Shown here: positions 16,865 to 25,337 of the stretch, one piece after another | Layout of the letters: every line of letters begins with the position of its first letter | Position numbering within the stretch: the first letter of the stretch is position 1 | Assembly: GCA_024225035.1 (NCBI GenBank) | Contig: JAAEMX010000393.1 | Coordinates: 1-64,000, forward strand | Direction: 5' to 3' | Length of the DNA: 64,000 bases | Source: Lentisphaerota bacterium | Lineage (GTDB): Bacteria > Verrucomicrobiota > Lentisphaeria > Victivallales > Victivallaceae | Notes under the pieces: generated by a model | What the model saw: only the letters and a program-made list of their open reading frames with translations | Database searches by the model: none | What the model was told of the DNA's origin: nothing | Made by a program: the position numbers and the translations under genes

Positions 16865-17671
16865 ATGAGAGAAAACAACATTCTTTTTATCGGAGCAGGC
16901 AAAATGGCAACTGCAATCGCAGGAGGCATGGTAGCCAGTGATTTCAGCACAGGCCAAATTCAGGCTTTTGATATATCAAAAGAAGCAGCAGAGACCTTTA
17001 CGCTCAAAACTGGAGCAAAAACTGAATGCTGTAATATCAAACCAATGCTTAAAGCTGCCGATACTGTTATAATTGCCGTAAAGCCGCAGCACCTGGCTCA
17101 TGTGTTCAAGGCCTCAGGGCTTTCACTTAAAGGAAAACTTGCAATTTCTATTGCCGCAGGAGTTAAAATCGAACATCTTGTTGAACTAACAGGAACTTCC
17201 AAAATAGTCAGAGTCATGCCAAACACACCTGCAACGGTAAATGCCGGAGCCAGCGCCTACTCTATGTCAGATGCGGTTTCCGAAGCTGACGAAGACCTTG
17301 TTACAGCGATTCTAGGTTCAATTGGCATATATACAAAAATTCCGGAAAACCTGATGGATGCAGTTACCGGAGTCAGCGGCAGCGGGCCAGCTTATGTTTT
17401 TGACTTTATTCAAGCTATGGCTGATGGCGGAGTTAATGCCGGCCTTCCTCGTGATGCAGCAATGAAACTTGCCGCACAGACCGTCATGGGAGCTGCTAAA
17501 CTGATGCTGAAAAGCGGAGAGCACCCGGCAGTTCTGCGTGACCAGGTCACATCCCCCGGCGGCACCACTACAAAAGCCCTGGCTGTACTTGAAAGTAACT
17601 CATTTAAAGGTATTGTTATCGAAGCAGTTCTGGCATCAGTCGAGCACTCGATTGAGCTGGGCAATAAATAA
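16865..17671 (+). CDS. proC: pyrroline-5-carboxylate reductase
   Basis: Last step of proline synthesis, reducing 1-pyrroline-5-carboxylate with NAD(P)H. 268 aa, the family norm. It has the N-terminal dinucleotide loop GAGKMATAIAGG (about 9-20), the VRVMPNTPA segment (about 117-125) and the family signature in the dimerisation domain, GVSGSGPAYVF (about 167-177) with the downstream VTSPGGTTTKAL. GAGGTG precedes the ATG. No proA or proB lies nearby. Confidence 0.97.
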   Translation: MRENNILFIGAGKMATAIAGGMVASDFSTGQIQAFDISKEAAETFTLKTGAKTECCNIKPMLKAADTVIIAVKPQHLAHVFKASGLSLKGKLAISIAAGVKIEHLVELTGTSKIVRVMPNTPATVNAGASAYSMSDAVSEADEDLVTAILGSIGIYTKIPENLMDAVTGVSGSGPAYVFDFIQAMADGGVNAGLPRDAAMKLAAQTVMGAAKLMLKSGEHPAVLRDQVTSPGGTTTKALAVLESNSFKGIVIEAVLASVEHSIELGNK

Positions 17672-17736
17672 TGGAATCTTTTAAAGGCTGAAAATACCTG
17701 CTTAAAATTATCCAATACAAAATTATAAGGCACAAA

Positions 17737-18492
17737 ATGGAACTTAAGAATCGTTTAAGCGTAATAATTCCTGTATATAATGAAGGGGAAACTATAAAAG
17801 CGGTTATCGAACGTGTTCAGGCACGCCCGGAAACCGGTGAGATTATTATTGTCGAGGACGCCTCTACAGATAATACCAAGGAAAGCTTAAAGGATTTTGA
17901 AGGCCAGCCAAATATAAAAATCTTTTATCAGGAATGCAATAAGGGCAAAGGAGCTGCAGTAACTCGCGGCATTGCGGAAGCGACAAAAGACTTTATTATT
18001 ATTCAGGATGCTGACTTTGAGTATACCCCTGAAGACTGGCCGGCAGTAATTGCACCGCTAGCCGAAGGTAAAGCCGATGTAGTGTACGGCTCAAGATTCA
18101 TGGGAACTCCGGGAATGGCTAGATACTTCCGCCATGAGATGGGTAACAAATTTCTGACGTTTGTCTCAAATTTATTTTCTGATATCCATCTCAGTGATAT
18201 GGAAACGTGCTACAAAGCCTTTCGTAGAGAGGTCATTCAAAATCTTAACCTCGAGTCAAACCGTTTTGGCATTGAGGTCGAGTTTACAGCCAAGCTTGCT
18301 AAGGCAAGAATAATCAGGATATGGGAAGTCCCGATTTCATACAACCCACGCCGCTACAGCGAAGGCAAAAAGATTACCTGGAAGGACGGAATTTCAGCGC
18401 TTTATCATATAGTTAAATTCAATGTTTTTGCAAAGCGTGACAAGTTTTACAAAAAGCCATGGGAAGAACTTCTCGGACGCGACACACGCTAA
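17737..18492 (+). CDS. family 2 glycosyltransferase (dolichyl-phosphate mannose synthase-like)
   Basis: 251 aa GT-A glycosyltransferase. The N-terminus VIIPVYNEGETI and the strand IIIVEDASTDNT give the nucleotide-sugar fold. The metal-binding DXD is in IIQDADFEY (about 89-97), and the acceptor-side DMETCYKAFRREV (about 152-164) is typical of polyprenyl-phosphate mannose or glucose transferases. There is no C-terminal membrane domain. The product is probably a polyprenyl-phosphate sugar for envelope glycan or protein glycosylation. Position behind uppP, which also works on undecaprenyl lipids, is compatible but is not proof of a shared pathway. Confidence 0.88.
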   Translation: MELKNRLSVIIPVYNEGETIKAVIERVQARPETGEIIIVEDASTDNTKESLKDFEGQPNIKIFYQECNKGKGAAVTRGIAEATKDFIIIQDADFEYTPEDWPAVIAPLAEGKADVVYGSRFMGTPGMARYFRHEMGNKFLTFVSNLFSDIHLSDMETCYKAFRREVIQNLNLESNRFGIEVEFTAKLAKARIIRIWEVPISYNPRRYSEGKKITWKDGISALYHIVKFNVFAKRDKFYKKPWEELLGRDTR

Positions 18493-18550
18493 ATCCAGCT
18501 CAGCTTTGTTCTATCTTTTTTGAAGATATTGCATCTATAGACTAACCACT

Positions 18551-18787
18551 ATGGACGCACCTTGTCTTCTATGCAAAACGGGGAAACAGCAAACAAGACA
18601 TATACAATGTAAGGTAACTTTAAAGGGAAGCTTTTATCCGATCAGTTTTGCTTTCAATGTATTGACTTTAGGATATTTATTCAAATATGGGGAGGCAATA
18701 TCAAAGTGCTATCGTTTAGATAAATTATTTTATTCAGTTTCATCTTTTCTATTTTTTTATTCTTTAATGAAAGAGTCTTGGCATTAA
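18551..18787 (+). CDS. small hypothetical membrane-like protein, possibly the head of a decayed gene
   Basis: 78 aa starting with a cysteine-bearing segment (PCLLCKTGK, then QCKV) and ending in a hydrophobic Phe/Tyr/Leu-rich part. No family recognised and no clear Shine-Dalgarno. It runs directly into ORFs in other frames up to 19971 that together look like one broken Sel1/TPR gene. It may therefore be the frame-shifted N-terminus of that gene, not a separate protein. Confidence 0.3.
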   Translation: MDAPCLLCKTGKQQTRHIQCKVTLKGSFYPISFAFNVLTLGYLFKYGEAISKCYRLDKLFYSVSSFLFFYSLMKESWH

Positions 18788-19143
18788 AGAAAGATGAGTC
18801 TCATGATAAACTGATAGGCAGCTCAAAAGATATACTTTTAGAATTTGCCAATAACGATGGCATAAGAGCTCAAAAGTGGTTTGGGGTTAAGTCTCCTGGT
18901 TGCAAAAGAGTTTTAACAGTTATTCGATCATACTTCTACCTTTTAAGTAAGCTTGAAAAAATTAATAGCTTAAAGAGAATAAACGATAAGCTGGTAACTA
19001 TTAATGCTACCTTTTTGAATGGTAGTGCAAAAATCATCATTTTATGGGACTATTTAACAAAAACTCCCCTAATTGCCTCTTTCAGAATACCCCCCTGTGT
19101 TTACCTCTTTAAAAAACAAATATCTGTTAAATTATTATTATGA
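18778..19143 (+). pseudogene. unassigned open frame upstream of the Sel1 segment, probable gene fragment
   Basis: About 120 codons in frame 1, starting only with a TTG and lacking a Shine-Dalgarno. The translation is Lys/Leu-rich and helical with no motif. It overlaps the end of the previous ORF by 10 nt and the start of the Sel1 ORF by 71 nt. The succession of frames (2, 1, 2, 1) across 18551-19971 fits a single gene with several indels, although separate small genes cannot be excluded. Confidence 0.35.
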
Positions 19144-19971
19144 ATTGATAAAAGCGACAACAGGTGATGTCAAGGCACAAACAAAAATTGCATCTTGGAC
19201 TTACTATGGAACGTGTAATGGATTACGTAATAAAAAGCTATCATTAGAATGGTACAAAATTGCTGCGAGTAATAATGATGTTGAATCAACGTATATAGTA
19301 GGCAAAATACTATATTTTGATAAAGGCAATCTAAATGATAGAAGTGAAGGAATTAAATACATAAAAAGAGCAGCTTTAAAGAATAATGTTGAAGCTAATT
19401 CAGCAATGGGATATATTTTAGAGAATAAAGAGAATCTTTCTGCAGCATTTAAATATTTCATGAAAGCAGCAAAAGCAGGAGACCTTGACTCTGAGTATAA
19501 AGTAGCTTTTTACTATTTACTGGGCCTAGGAGTTAAAAAGAATATTACGAAAGCAAAAGAATGGGCACAAAAAGCCGCAGAAAAGAAATCAATCTCCTCG
19601 CAAAATTTACTTGTAAATATACTTTTAGAAGCAGAAAATAAACTTGATTCTGCCGAGCAACTTATCAATAATATATTAAAACAAAAACCTAGAAATTCAA
19701 TTTATATTGATACTTATGGGACTGTTCTTCTCAAACAAAAGAAATATAATGACGCTCTAGAAAAATTTCTCCTGAAAATCCATTTATAATAGATCATATT
19801 GGCGATGTATATTTCGCATTAAATAAAAAAAGACAAGCCACACATTACTGGAGTCAGGCTCTGAGTATATTTCGAGAGAGAGAAAATAAAAATGTAAAAC
19901 AAAAGGCATCTATCAAAAATATTATTTTAAAACTAAAAATTTCAGATAAGAAAACAAGCAAACAGATTTAA
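19073..19971 (+). pseudogene. Sel1-repeat/TPR protein, frame-shifted near its end
   Basis: The first frame (19073-19789) encodes several Sel1-like repeats of about 36 residues, for example NKKLSLEWYKIAAS, EGIKYIKRAALKN, LSAAFKYFMKAAKAGD and KNITKAKEWAQKAAEK. These end in a TPR helix (YNDALEKFL). At about 19768 the reading must move to frame 1, where the next TPR unit continues as NPFIIDHIGDVYFALNKKR and HYWSQALSIF to a stop at 19969-19971. The usual TPR spacing across the junction is short by a few residues, so a small deletion is likely. Family members are protein-interaction scaffolds, often secreted or periplasmic. The ORF's TTG start is not convincing; the true N-terminus probably lies upstream in another frame. 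Confidence 0.6.
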
Positions 19972-20209
19972 GAACTTGAAGAGAAGTCCATATCTTTCAG
20001 GTTGACATAATGAATGCTAAGTTAAGTTACTCTTGTTCGAATTAACATAATACAATAGGATACTTATAATATCAATTCAGTAAAAATATTGCGTTTGAAT
20101 ATTTTGTAACAACATATATTGACAAAGCTTTTACAATGTTTCTTTTTCCAAATAAAGGAAAGTATTATTACTTTTTCTTATTATATTAACCTCCAAATTA
20201 TAAGTAAAA

Positions 20210-21586
20210 TTATCGCAACCAGCTTGGAGATACACACAGTGCATTGTATTTATTAAAATTTGTGTGTTCCTTGCTGATAATTAGGCTATTTTTCGACTCA
20301 TAAAATTCACCACTATCAAAAACTATAATCCCTCTTGATAATACGGTTTGAGCTTTAAAAGCAACAGGATCCACGATAGCGATATCTGCGTCGAACCCAA
20401 CTTTAACAGCACCTTTTCTACCTTGCAGCCCTAACATTACGGCAGGGTTCCAGCAAGCTTTGCGGATAAAGTCGTGAATAGAAAAAGCTCCAAATTTAAC
20501 TAAAGACAAGCCCTTTTCCAGTGTGCAGTTTCTTGGAATATTTCCCCCATCCGTACTTAAGGCTTGAACAATGTATTCTGTATTCTCTGTTTTAGCCAAT
20601 GCAATAGCAATTTGTGCAGCAGCGGAATTAACAGGAAAGCTTAACATTATTTTACCACGACTCTTTTGAAAATATTTAACTCCTTTTTCTGGAGAAAGCA
20701 AAACTATCTCTTTACCGGAAAGTCCGTGAACTTTAGCCCATCCAGCTTCAATCGCATTTTTCATCCCTTGGGCATTAGCTCTGAAACCACCCTTTTCAAG
20801 ACATCTTCTTGTAACATTACTAACCGGCTCACCTTTTTCATTTAACCTGCCTGAACAGCCGTTTATATCAGCAAGATAAGATTCAGCAACATAATTATCT
20901 ACATCTTTAATCAATTTTATGGCCTCTACAGCTTCGGCAACGGGATCTCCAAGCACATCTCCCCGACAATATGAATTCACATGAGCAATATGCACCGGGT
21001 TTGATCCTGCAAAATCAACTAGTTCCTTGAGTCCATCCAAATTGCTGCCATTTTCAGTTGTTCCAGCATGAACTGCACACCAGCATTTTTTTGCAGCACA
21101 GATCTCAATACACAGAGCAGTAGCTTCGGGGGTTAAAGGGTAATGCCCTCCAACTATTTTTATGCCGATAGCTCCACCTTGAAGAGCTTTCTCAATAACT
21201 TGTGTTATTTCCTGCGCAGATGGAGCAGCTGAACTTACTGTTCGTTCTGGTATTAACGGATAAAGGTAAGCAACATTCAGACCAGTAGGAGCAGACTCAA
21301 AACCTTTAAAGAAGGCATCTGTTTCCCCCATCATATCAAGAGCAGTAGTTACCCCGGCTCTTGCCAGCATATAATAGCCACGAGCACTTCCTGCAACATG
21401 AACATGTGTATCAACCAGGCCAGGGATAACAAATTTTCCGGCAGCGTTAATCTCTTTGCCATTTTGCGGGATACTTTCTCCGATATTAGAAACTAAACCG
21501 TTAGATATCTCTACATCGCAAACGCAATCCATACCGAAGGCATCTACTACCCTTCCCTGCCTTATAACCAAAGTACCTGAAACCAT
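20210..21586 (-). CDS. amidohydrolase of the dihydroorotase/D-aminoacylase group
   Basis: 458 aa cytoplasmic metal-dependent hydrolase of the urease superfamily. Metal ligands are visible in PGLVDTHVHVAG (HxH, about 54-65), the WCAVHAGTT strand (His), HIAHVNSYC (His) and STDGGNIP (Asp). The IGIKIVGG strand carries the lysine that is carboxylated in binuclear members. A C-terminal composite beta domain (VGFDADIAIVDP) is typical. The substrate, a cyclic imide or N-acyl compound, cannot be read. It starts 9 nt after an alpha/beta hydrolase gene in the same direction, so the two are probably one operon of unknown catabolic role. Confidence 0.82.
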   Translation of the reverse strand: MVSGTLVIRQGRVVDAFGMDCVCDVEISNGLVSNIGESIPQNGKEINAAGKFVIPGLVDTHVHVAGSARGYYMLARAGVTTALDMMGETDAFFKGFESAPTGLNVAYLYPLIPERTVSSAAPSAQEITQVIEKALQGGAIGIKIVGGHYPLTPEATALCIEICAAKKCWCAVHAGTTENGSNLDGLKELVDFAGSNPVHIAHVNSYCRGDVLGDPVAEAVEAIKLIKDVDNYVAESYLADINGCSGRLNEKGEPVSNVTRRCLEKGGFRANAQGMKNAIEAGWAKVHGLSGKEIVLLSPEKGVKYFQKSRGKIMLSFPVNSAAAQIAIALAKTENTEYIVQALSTDGGNIPRNCTLEKGLSLVKFGAFSIHDFIRKACWNPAVMLGLQGRKGAVKVGFDADIAIVDPVAFKAQTVLSRGIIVFDSGEFYESKNSLIISKEHTNFNKYNALCVSPSWLR

Positions 21587-21595
21587 AAAAACCTT

Positions 21596-22462
21596 TTACT
21601 TCATAAAATGACGAATGAATTTAATAGTTTCCTGCCCTTCGTCTTCAAGCAGGTATTGGCCAGCATTATCTAGTTCAAGCACCTCGGCCTGAGGGTAATA
21701 AAGCTTCCAACGCATCAAATATCGATGACTATACAGCCAGTCGCGCATCCCCCAGACAATACAAACTGGCATTTCGCGGAACATCCATAAGCCATGCTCA
21801 ATTTCAAGCAGCACTTCATAAGATATATGCTCGGGGTCCAAAGGAATGTCTTGAACGAATCTTAAAAGCGCGATTCTATCATCGGATGACTGATAGGGAA
21901 GTTTATATCCCTTTTTTACCATCGGTGACATATTTTTCACCGAGTTGATCAGGTTGGAAGCCCAAACAAACAGGCCGGAGCGCCGTATAATTTTATCATC
22001 CAGCCATGGAATTTTGCACAGAGCAAGTCTGAACGGAAGCCATTCGACAGAGAATGCGGCTGAATTCAAAATAATCAGCCTGGAAATCATTTCAGGATGA
22101 CGGACAGCAAAGCCCATCCCTATGGTAGCACCGCTATCATGCAGAACCAGAGTAATATTCCTTAAATTCAGAGAAAAAATCAGAGATTCAAGGTTGTCAA
22201 TATGAGTTTCAATGCGATACTGGAAATCCAGCGGCTTTTCAGATAACCCACAGCCCAAATGGTCAGGAGCAATAACTCTGAAGTCACGGCTGAATTCAGT
22301 GATCAGGTCTCGATACATAAAGGACCACGTTGGATTTCCATGAATCATGAGCATAGGCTGATCGCCCTGCCCTTCATCAATGTAATGGTACCGGTATCCT
22401 TTTACCTTCAAAAAGTTTGACTTAAATGGATACAACTCTTTTATATCGGATAAATTGATCAA
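21596..22462 (-). CDS. alpha/beta hydrolase, haloalkane dehalogenase-like, catalytic His replaced
   Basis: 288 aa. The oxyanion motif IHGNPTWSF (about 40-48), the nucleophile elbow LVLHDSGATIG (Asp109) and the acid region VWGMRDW (Asp241) place it with dehalogenase/epoxide hydrolase-like proteins, including OleB-type enzymes. The position normally held by the catalytic histidine (AGHYxxED) reads AGQYLLEDE, so Gln269 stands where His is expected, through codon CAA. The enzyme may be inactive or use another base. The start is TTG, 5 nt behind a strong GGGAGGAC site. Co-directional with the amidohydrolase downstream. Confidence 0.85.
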   Translation of the reverse strand: MINLSDIKELYPFKSNFLKVKGYRYHYIDEGQGDQPMLMIHGNPTWSFMYRDLITEFSRDFRVIAPDHLGCGLSEKPLDFQYRIETHIDNLESLIFSLNLRNITLVLHDSGATIGMGFAVRHPEMISRLIILNSAAFSVEWLPFRLALCKIPWLDDKIIRRSGLFVWASNLINSVKNMSPMVKKGYKLPYQSSDDRIALLRFVQDIPLDPEHISYEVLLEIEHGLWMFREMPVCIVWGMRDWLYSHRYLMRWKLYYPQAEVLELDNAGQYLLEDEGQETIKFIRHFMK

Positions 22463-22734
22463 GTGTCCTCCCGGAACTCCTGTCTTAACCTAGATTCACA
22501 AAATGTACTTTTACAAATCTCTCATGAAAATACCATTCAGACTTAAAATGGCATAAATAAAACCAATGGGATAAGTTTACTTGTCTTACTCCACAGTTTC
22601 AACCTCATTAACAAGTTAAAATCTAATACTGCTTAATATCAAAATCAAGTCTCAATAAGAGCCAATTAAGCTCATTTATTCATAGTCACTCTAAATCATT
22701 AGCTATAATTTTATTAAAATTGGTCAACAATTAG

Positions 22735-22962
22735 TCAACAAATCCTTTCGGAAAGCTGATCATAGGAATGCTCATCATATTGTTGCTGAGAACTCCCGAT
22801 GTCAAGAAACTCAGTTCTATCGTACAGCTTGGAAAAAAATTTGACTAGACCATCCAGGTACATGTCACTGCTGTTCTTTAAGTAGTCCGGATTTCGCGCA
22901 ATTATTTCTGTTGCTGCCTTGAAAACTGCATCTTGAATAAATTCATTTCTTTGCTTTAGCAT
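22735..22962 (-). CDS. small hypothetical helical protein (75 aa)
   Basis: Not recognised. It has a strong ribosome binding site (AGGAGAGGAAC) before the ATG. The product is soluble and mainly helical (AVFKAATEIIARNP, DGLVKFFSKLYDR) with an acidic Gln/Tyr-rich tail, no signal peptide and one terminal cysteine. It lies alone between the hydrolase pair and the SGNH hydrolase, with about 250 bp of AT-rich sequence on each side. The good Shine-Dalgarno argues for a real gene. Confidence 0.55.
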   Translation of the reverse strand: MLKQRNEFIQDAVFKAATEIIARNPDYLKNSSDMYLDGLVKFFSKLYDRTEFLDIGSSQQQYDEHSYDQLSERIC

Positions 22963-23214
22963 GTTCCTCTCCTCTTAGAATGAATCCTATAAAACTATAC
23001 ACAACTGAAATAACAAAATCAATAAGTTAAGTACAATTAATTAATACGGAATCATCTCCCAAGCATGCCTTATTACATTTTATACTTTAATAGCCAATGA
23101 TTTACCAAGATTAATTTGAAAGTTAATTTTGAGTTAATTACTTCATTTGAACACTTTTAAATACGTTAAAAACGTCCATAGTTTAACTCATTTTACATTT
23201 GCAAGCAGATTAAT

Positions 23215-23901
23215 TTACTGCGCACAAGACAACATTTCATTTTTTACGACACCAAAGGCAAGTTCAGCAAGTAATTCGTTACCATCTTCAGTCAAATGAA
23301 CACCATCATCTAAAGTAAACCGCTCTGGACATTGATCCTGAGACATTATTTCAGAAAAATCAATTAACGGTAAGTCATAATTTTCTGCGAAATCCCTACA
23401 CTTTTCACGATATTTTTCGATTAAAGCGTTTGAGCCGCCATATTCTTTATAGTGCTCAAAGTAATCCTCGATAGATTTTCCGGACTTTTCAGAAATATAC
23501 GCGGCATGGTGTTTCTCAATAATCCTTGGCAAAGTTATTATTGCAATTCTAGTTTTCCGCCCTATTTCTTCGCGAATTTGTTCAAGATATTCGTAAGTTT
23601 GCTCAGGTGATACATAACGTTCCGGATTAAGAAACTTACCGTTATTGCCTCCAAACTCAAGAAAAAGCAAGTCAGGCTGATGTTTTAGAACATGTGAGTC
23701 AAAATACTGCATTTTTTCACGGTCAGAGTGTCCACCAAACCCGGAGTTATGCACTTCGAACTCCCAACTTGGATACTCTGTGTTCAACTTATTTTCAAGA
23801 ACGTTCAACCAACGCTTGGAAGCATCAGGCATTTGCGTTATTGCTTCAGTTATCGAATCTCCAAAGCCGACAACTATCAACTTCTTTTCATTTCTACACA
23901 T
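23215..23901 (-). CDS. SGNH/GDSL family hydrolase
   Basis: 228 aa esterase-like protein. The four SGNH blocks are visible: block I VGFGDSITEA with the nucleophilic Ser (about 12-21), block II Gly in NSGFGGHSD (about 52-60), block III Asn in EFGGNNGKF (about 81-89) and block V DGVHLTEDG with the Asp-His pair (about 203-211). There is no signal peptide, so it is cytoplasmic as annotated. The substrate may be an acylated sugar or lipid. GAAAGGAAAC lies upstream of the ATG. Confidence 0.88.
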   Translation of the reverse strand: MCRNEKKLIVVGFGDSITEAITQMPDASKRWLNVLENKLNTEYPSWEFEVHNSGFGGHSDREKMQYFDSHVLKHQPDLLFLEFGGNNGKFLNPERYVSPEQTYEYLEQIREEIGRKTRIAIITLPRIIEKHHAAYISEKSGKSIEDYFEHYKEYGGSNALIEKYREKCRDFAENYDLPLIDFSEIMSQDQCPERFTLDDGVHLTEDGNELLAELAFGVVKNEMLSCAQ

Positions 23902-23947
23902 CTTAGATGTTTCCTTTCTACTATATCCCTTTATTTGACCTTATGTA

Positions 23948-24310
23948 TTAATACTTAACCTTGCCAATGATTACATGTATTTCTTTGGGGCTGATTATTT
24001 TTATACTTTGTATCTGATTCAGGTAATTTCTAGTCCATTCTCGACGAGAAGTCATATCCCAGATAACATCAAATATTTTATCTTTAAATTTCAAAGGCAT
24101 AGGCAAATGACCGAGCTTTACAGAAATAGGCTCCCAAGTCAATTTCCTGGTTTCATTTTCGCCTTCACCTTCTACAATAACCTTGGGTTTACCAACCATT
24201 TCAATACGATAGGGGATATATTCAAGAGCCTTTCCATAGAAAACAATGACCATATTGCGGTCTTTATTTATATTGATGGAGTATTTGACTGTATATGGAG
24301 GCTTCTTGGA
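23948..24310 (-). pseudogene. C-terminal beta-rich part of the zinc-ribbon membrane protein, cut off by an in-frame TAA
   Basis: The frame is open for 120 codons immediately after the TAA of the upstream gene (24311-24313) and in the same frame. It reads SKKPPYTVKYSINI and then NMVIVFYGKALEYIPYRI, a beta-strand-rich domain starting well before the first available ATG at 24253. No Shine-Dalgarno precedes that ATG. The simplest reading is that 23948-24958 was one gene of 336 codons now interrupted by a stop. Independent translation from 24253 (101 aa) is the alternative. Confidence 0.55.
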
Positions 24311-24958
24311 TTATTCTTCCTCTTTACGTAACTTTTTACGGGCTTCATGAATGTTAGGCTTTACCCTGCTGGCATCGCGTGCAGTAGAAACCGTATTATT
24401 TGAGCTTGTTTTTGGTGTATTCAACCCTCTACTAGAGCCCGTATTAGTTTTACTAAGCCCACCACTGCTGCCCATGCCGGACTTGCCAAGCGAGCTTTTG
24501 CCACCCATACTGACTTTGCCAAGTCCTCCTCTGGAGTTGAAGGCATTTACAAAAGTAGCCACGGCTTTCTTTTCGACTTTGGGCATAGCGTGCTGTTCAG
24601 ACAAAAAGTTAGCAGCATAGGTTGCTTGAGCCGGTGTAATTTTGAAAAGGTTACTTTCTTCTTTCAGGATAGTTATATCAATATTATTGCAGAGTTCATC
24701 GGCCTTTTCCATTTGCTCAGTACCTTTTACTTCAGGGTACCCGGATAATCCCCACGGAATAAAAATCATGCCGATAACTACTACTATAGCAAGAAAAATT
24801 GCAAGCTTCAGGAAACGGATAAAAATCTTACCTATTTTTCCTTCTTTTTTTATTCCAAACTCTTTTTCTGAAAACTTCAACTTGGCTCCGCAGTTTCTAC
24901 AAAACACAGCTCCGAATTGATTAGGACATCGACACTTATGACAGACAACCTGTTTCAT
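24311..24958 (-). CDS. zinc-ribbon membrane protein
   Basis: 215 aa up to the TAA. The N-terminal zinc ribbon has two cysteine pairs (CHKCRCP and FCRNCGAK, residues 6-24). A membrane helix follows (about 50-72; LAIFLAIVVVIGMIFIPWGL). Then comes a helical region (ITPAQATYAANFLSE) and a long Gly/Ser/Lys/Thr low-complexity linker (about 145-200). The end is very charged (ARKKLRKEEE), unusual as a natural C-terminus, and the same frame continues after the stop into a folded-looking domain. AAAGGA precedes the ATG. It follows the FmdB-type gene by 34 nt. Role unknown; such proteins may be envelope sensors. Confidence 0.65.
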   Translation of the reverse strand: MKQVVCHKCRCPNQFGAVFCRNCGAKLKFSEKEFGIKKEGKIGKIFIRFLKLAIFLAIVVVIGMIFIPWGLSGYPEVKGTEQMEKADELCNNIDITILKEESNLFKITPAQATYAANFLSEQHAMPKVEKKAVATFVNAFNSRGGLGKVSMGGKSSLGKSGMGSSGGLSKTNTGSSRGLNTPKTSSNNTVSTARDASRVKPNIHEARKKLRKEEE

Positions 24959-24992
24959 ATAAAATATCCTTTGTTAAATTCCAAGGGTCAAT

Positions 24993-25256
24993 TTATTTTT
25001 CTTTTTTGTTCTTTGTCTTGGAATCTGCAGGTTTAGTTTTCGACTCTTTTGCTTTTCCTTTATTATAATTCTCGGAACGATAATCTGTACAGTAAAAACC
25101 ATTTCCTTTGAATAAAATTCCGGCCCCTGTACCGATAAGTCTCTTTAACGCAGCTTTGCCACACTCCGGACATATTTTCAAAGTCTCATCTTTCATTCCT
25201 TGAAAAAATTCAAACCGATGGCTGCAGAAACTGCATTCATAGTCATATGTAGGCAT
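24993..25256 (-). CDS. FmdB-family zinc ribbon protein
   Basis: 87 aa. The sequence MPTYDYECSFCSHRFE, then CPECGKAALKRLIG, is the FmdB/CxxC-CxxC zinc ribbon, and the tail is a long Lys/Ser/Thr-rich segment. The family is thought to be regulatory but lacks a firm function. GGAGG lies 7 nt before the ATG. A large perfect hairpin (25268-25315) separates it from the helicase gene upstream and ends just before this Shine-Dalgarno. Confidence 0.88.
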   Translation of the reverse strand: MPTYDYECSFCSHRFEFFQGMKDETLKICPECGKAALKRLIGTGAGILFKGNGFYCTDYRSENYNKGKAKESKTKPADSKTKNKKEK

Positions 25257-25267
25257 TTAAAACCTCC

Positions 25268-25315
25268 GAATACTGCTATTTAACTGAGTAATGTAGTAAT
25301 AAAATAGCAGTATTC
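25268..25315. repeat. 14-bp perfect inverted repeat ahead of the FmdB-type gene
   Basis: GAATACTGCTATTT (25268-25281) and AAATAGCAGTATTC (25302-25315) are exact inverted repeats around a 20-nt loop. On the minus strand the stem ends two bases before the GGAGG of the next gene and is not followed by a T-run. It may be a weak terminator or attenuator, or a structure affecting translation. Confidence 0.6.
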
Positions 25316-25337
25316 AGAATAAACTCAAATAAATTAT

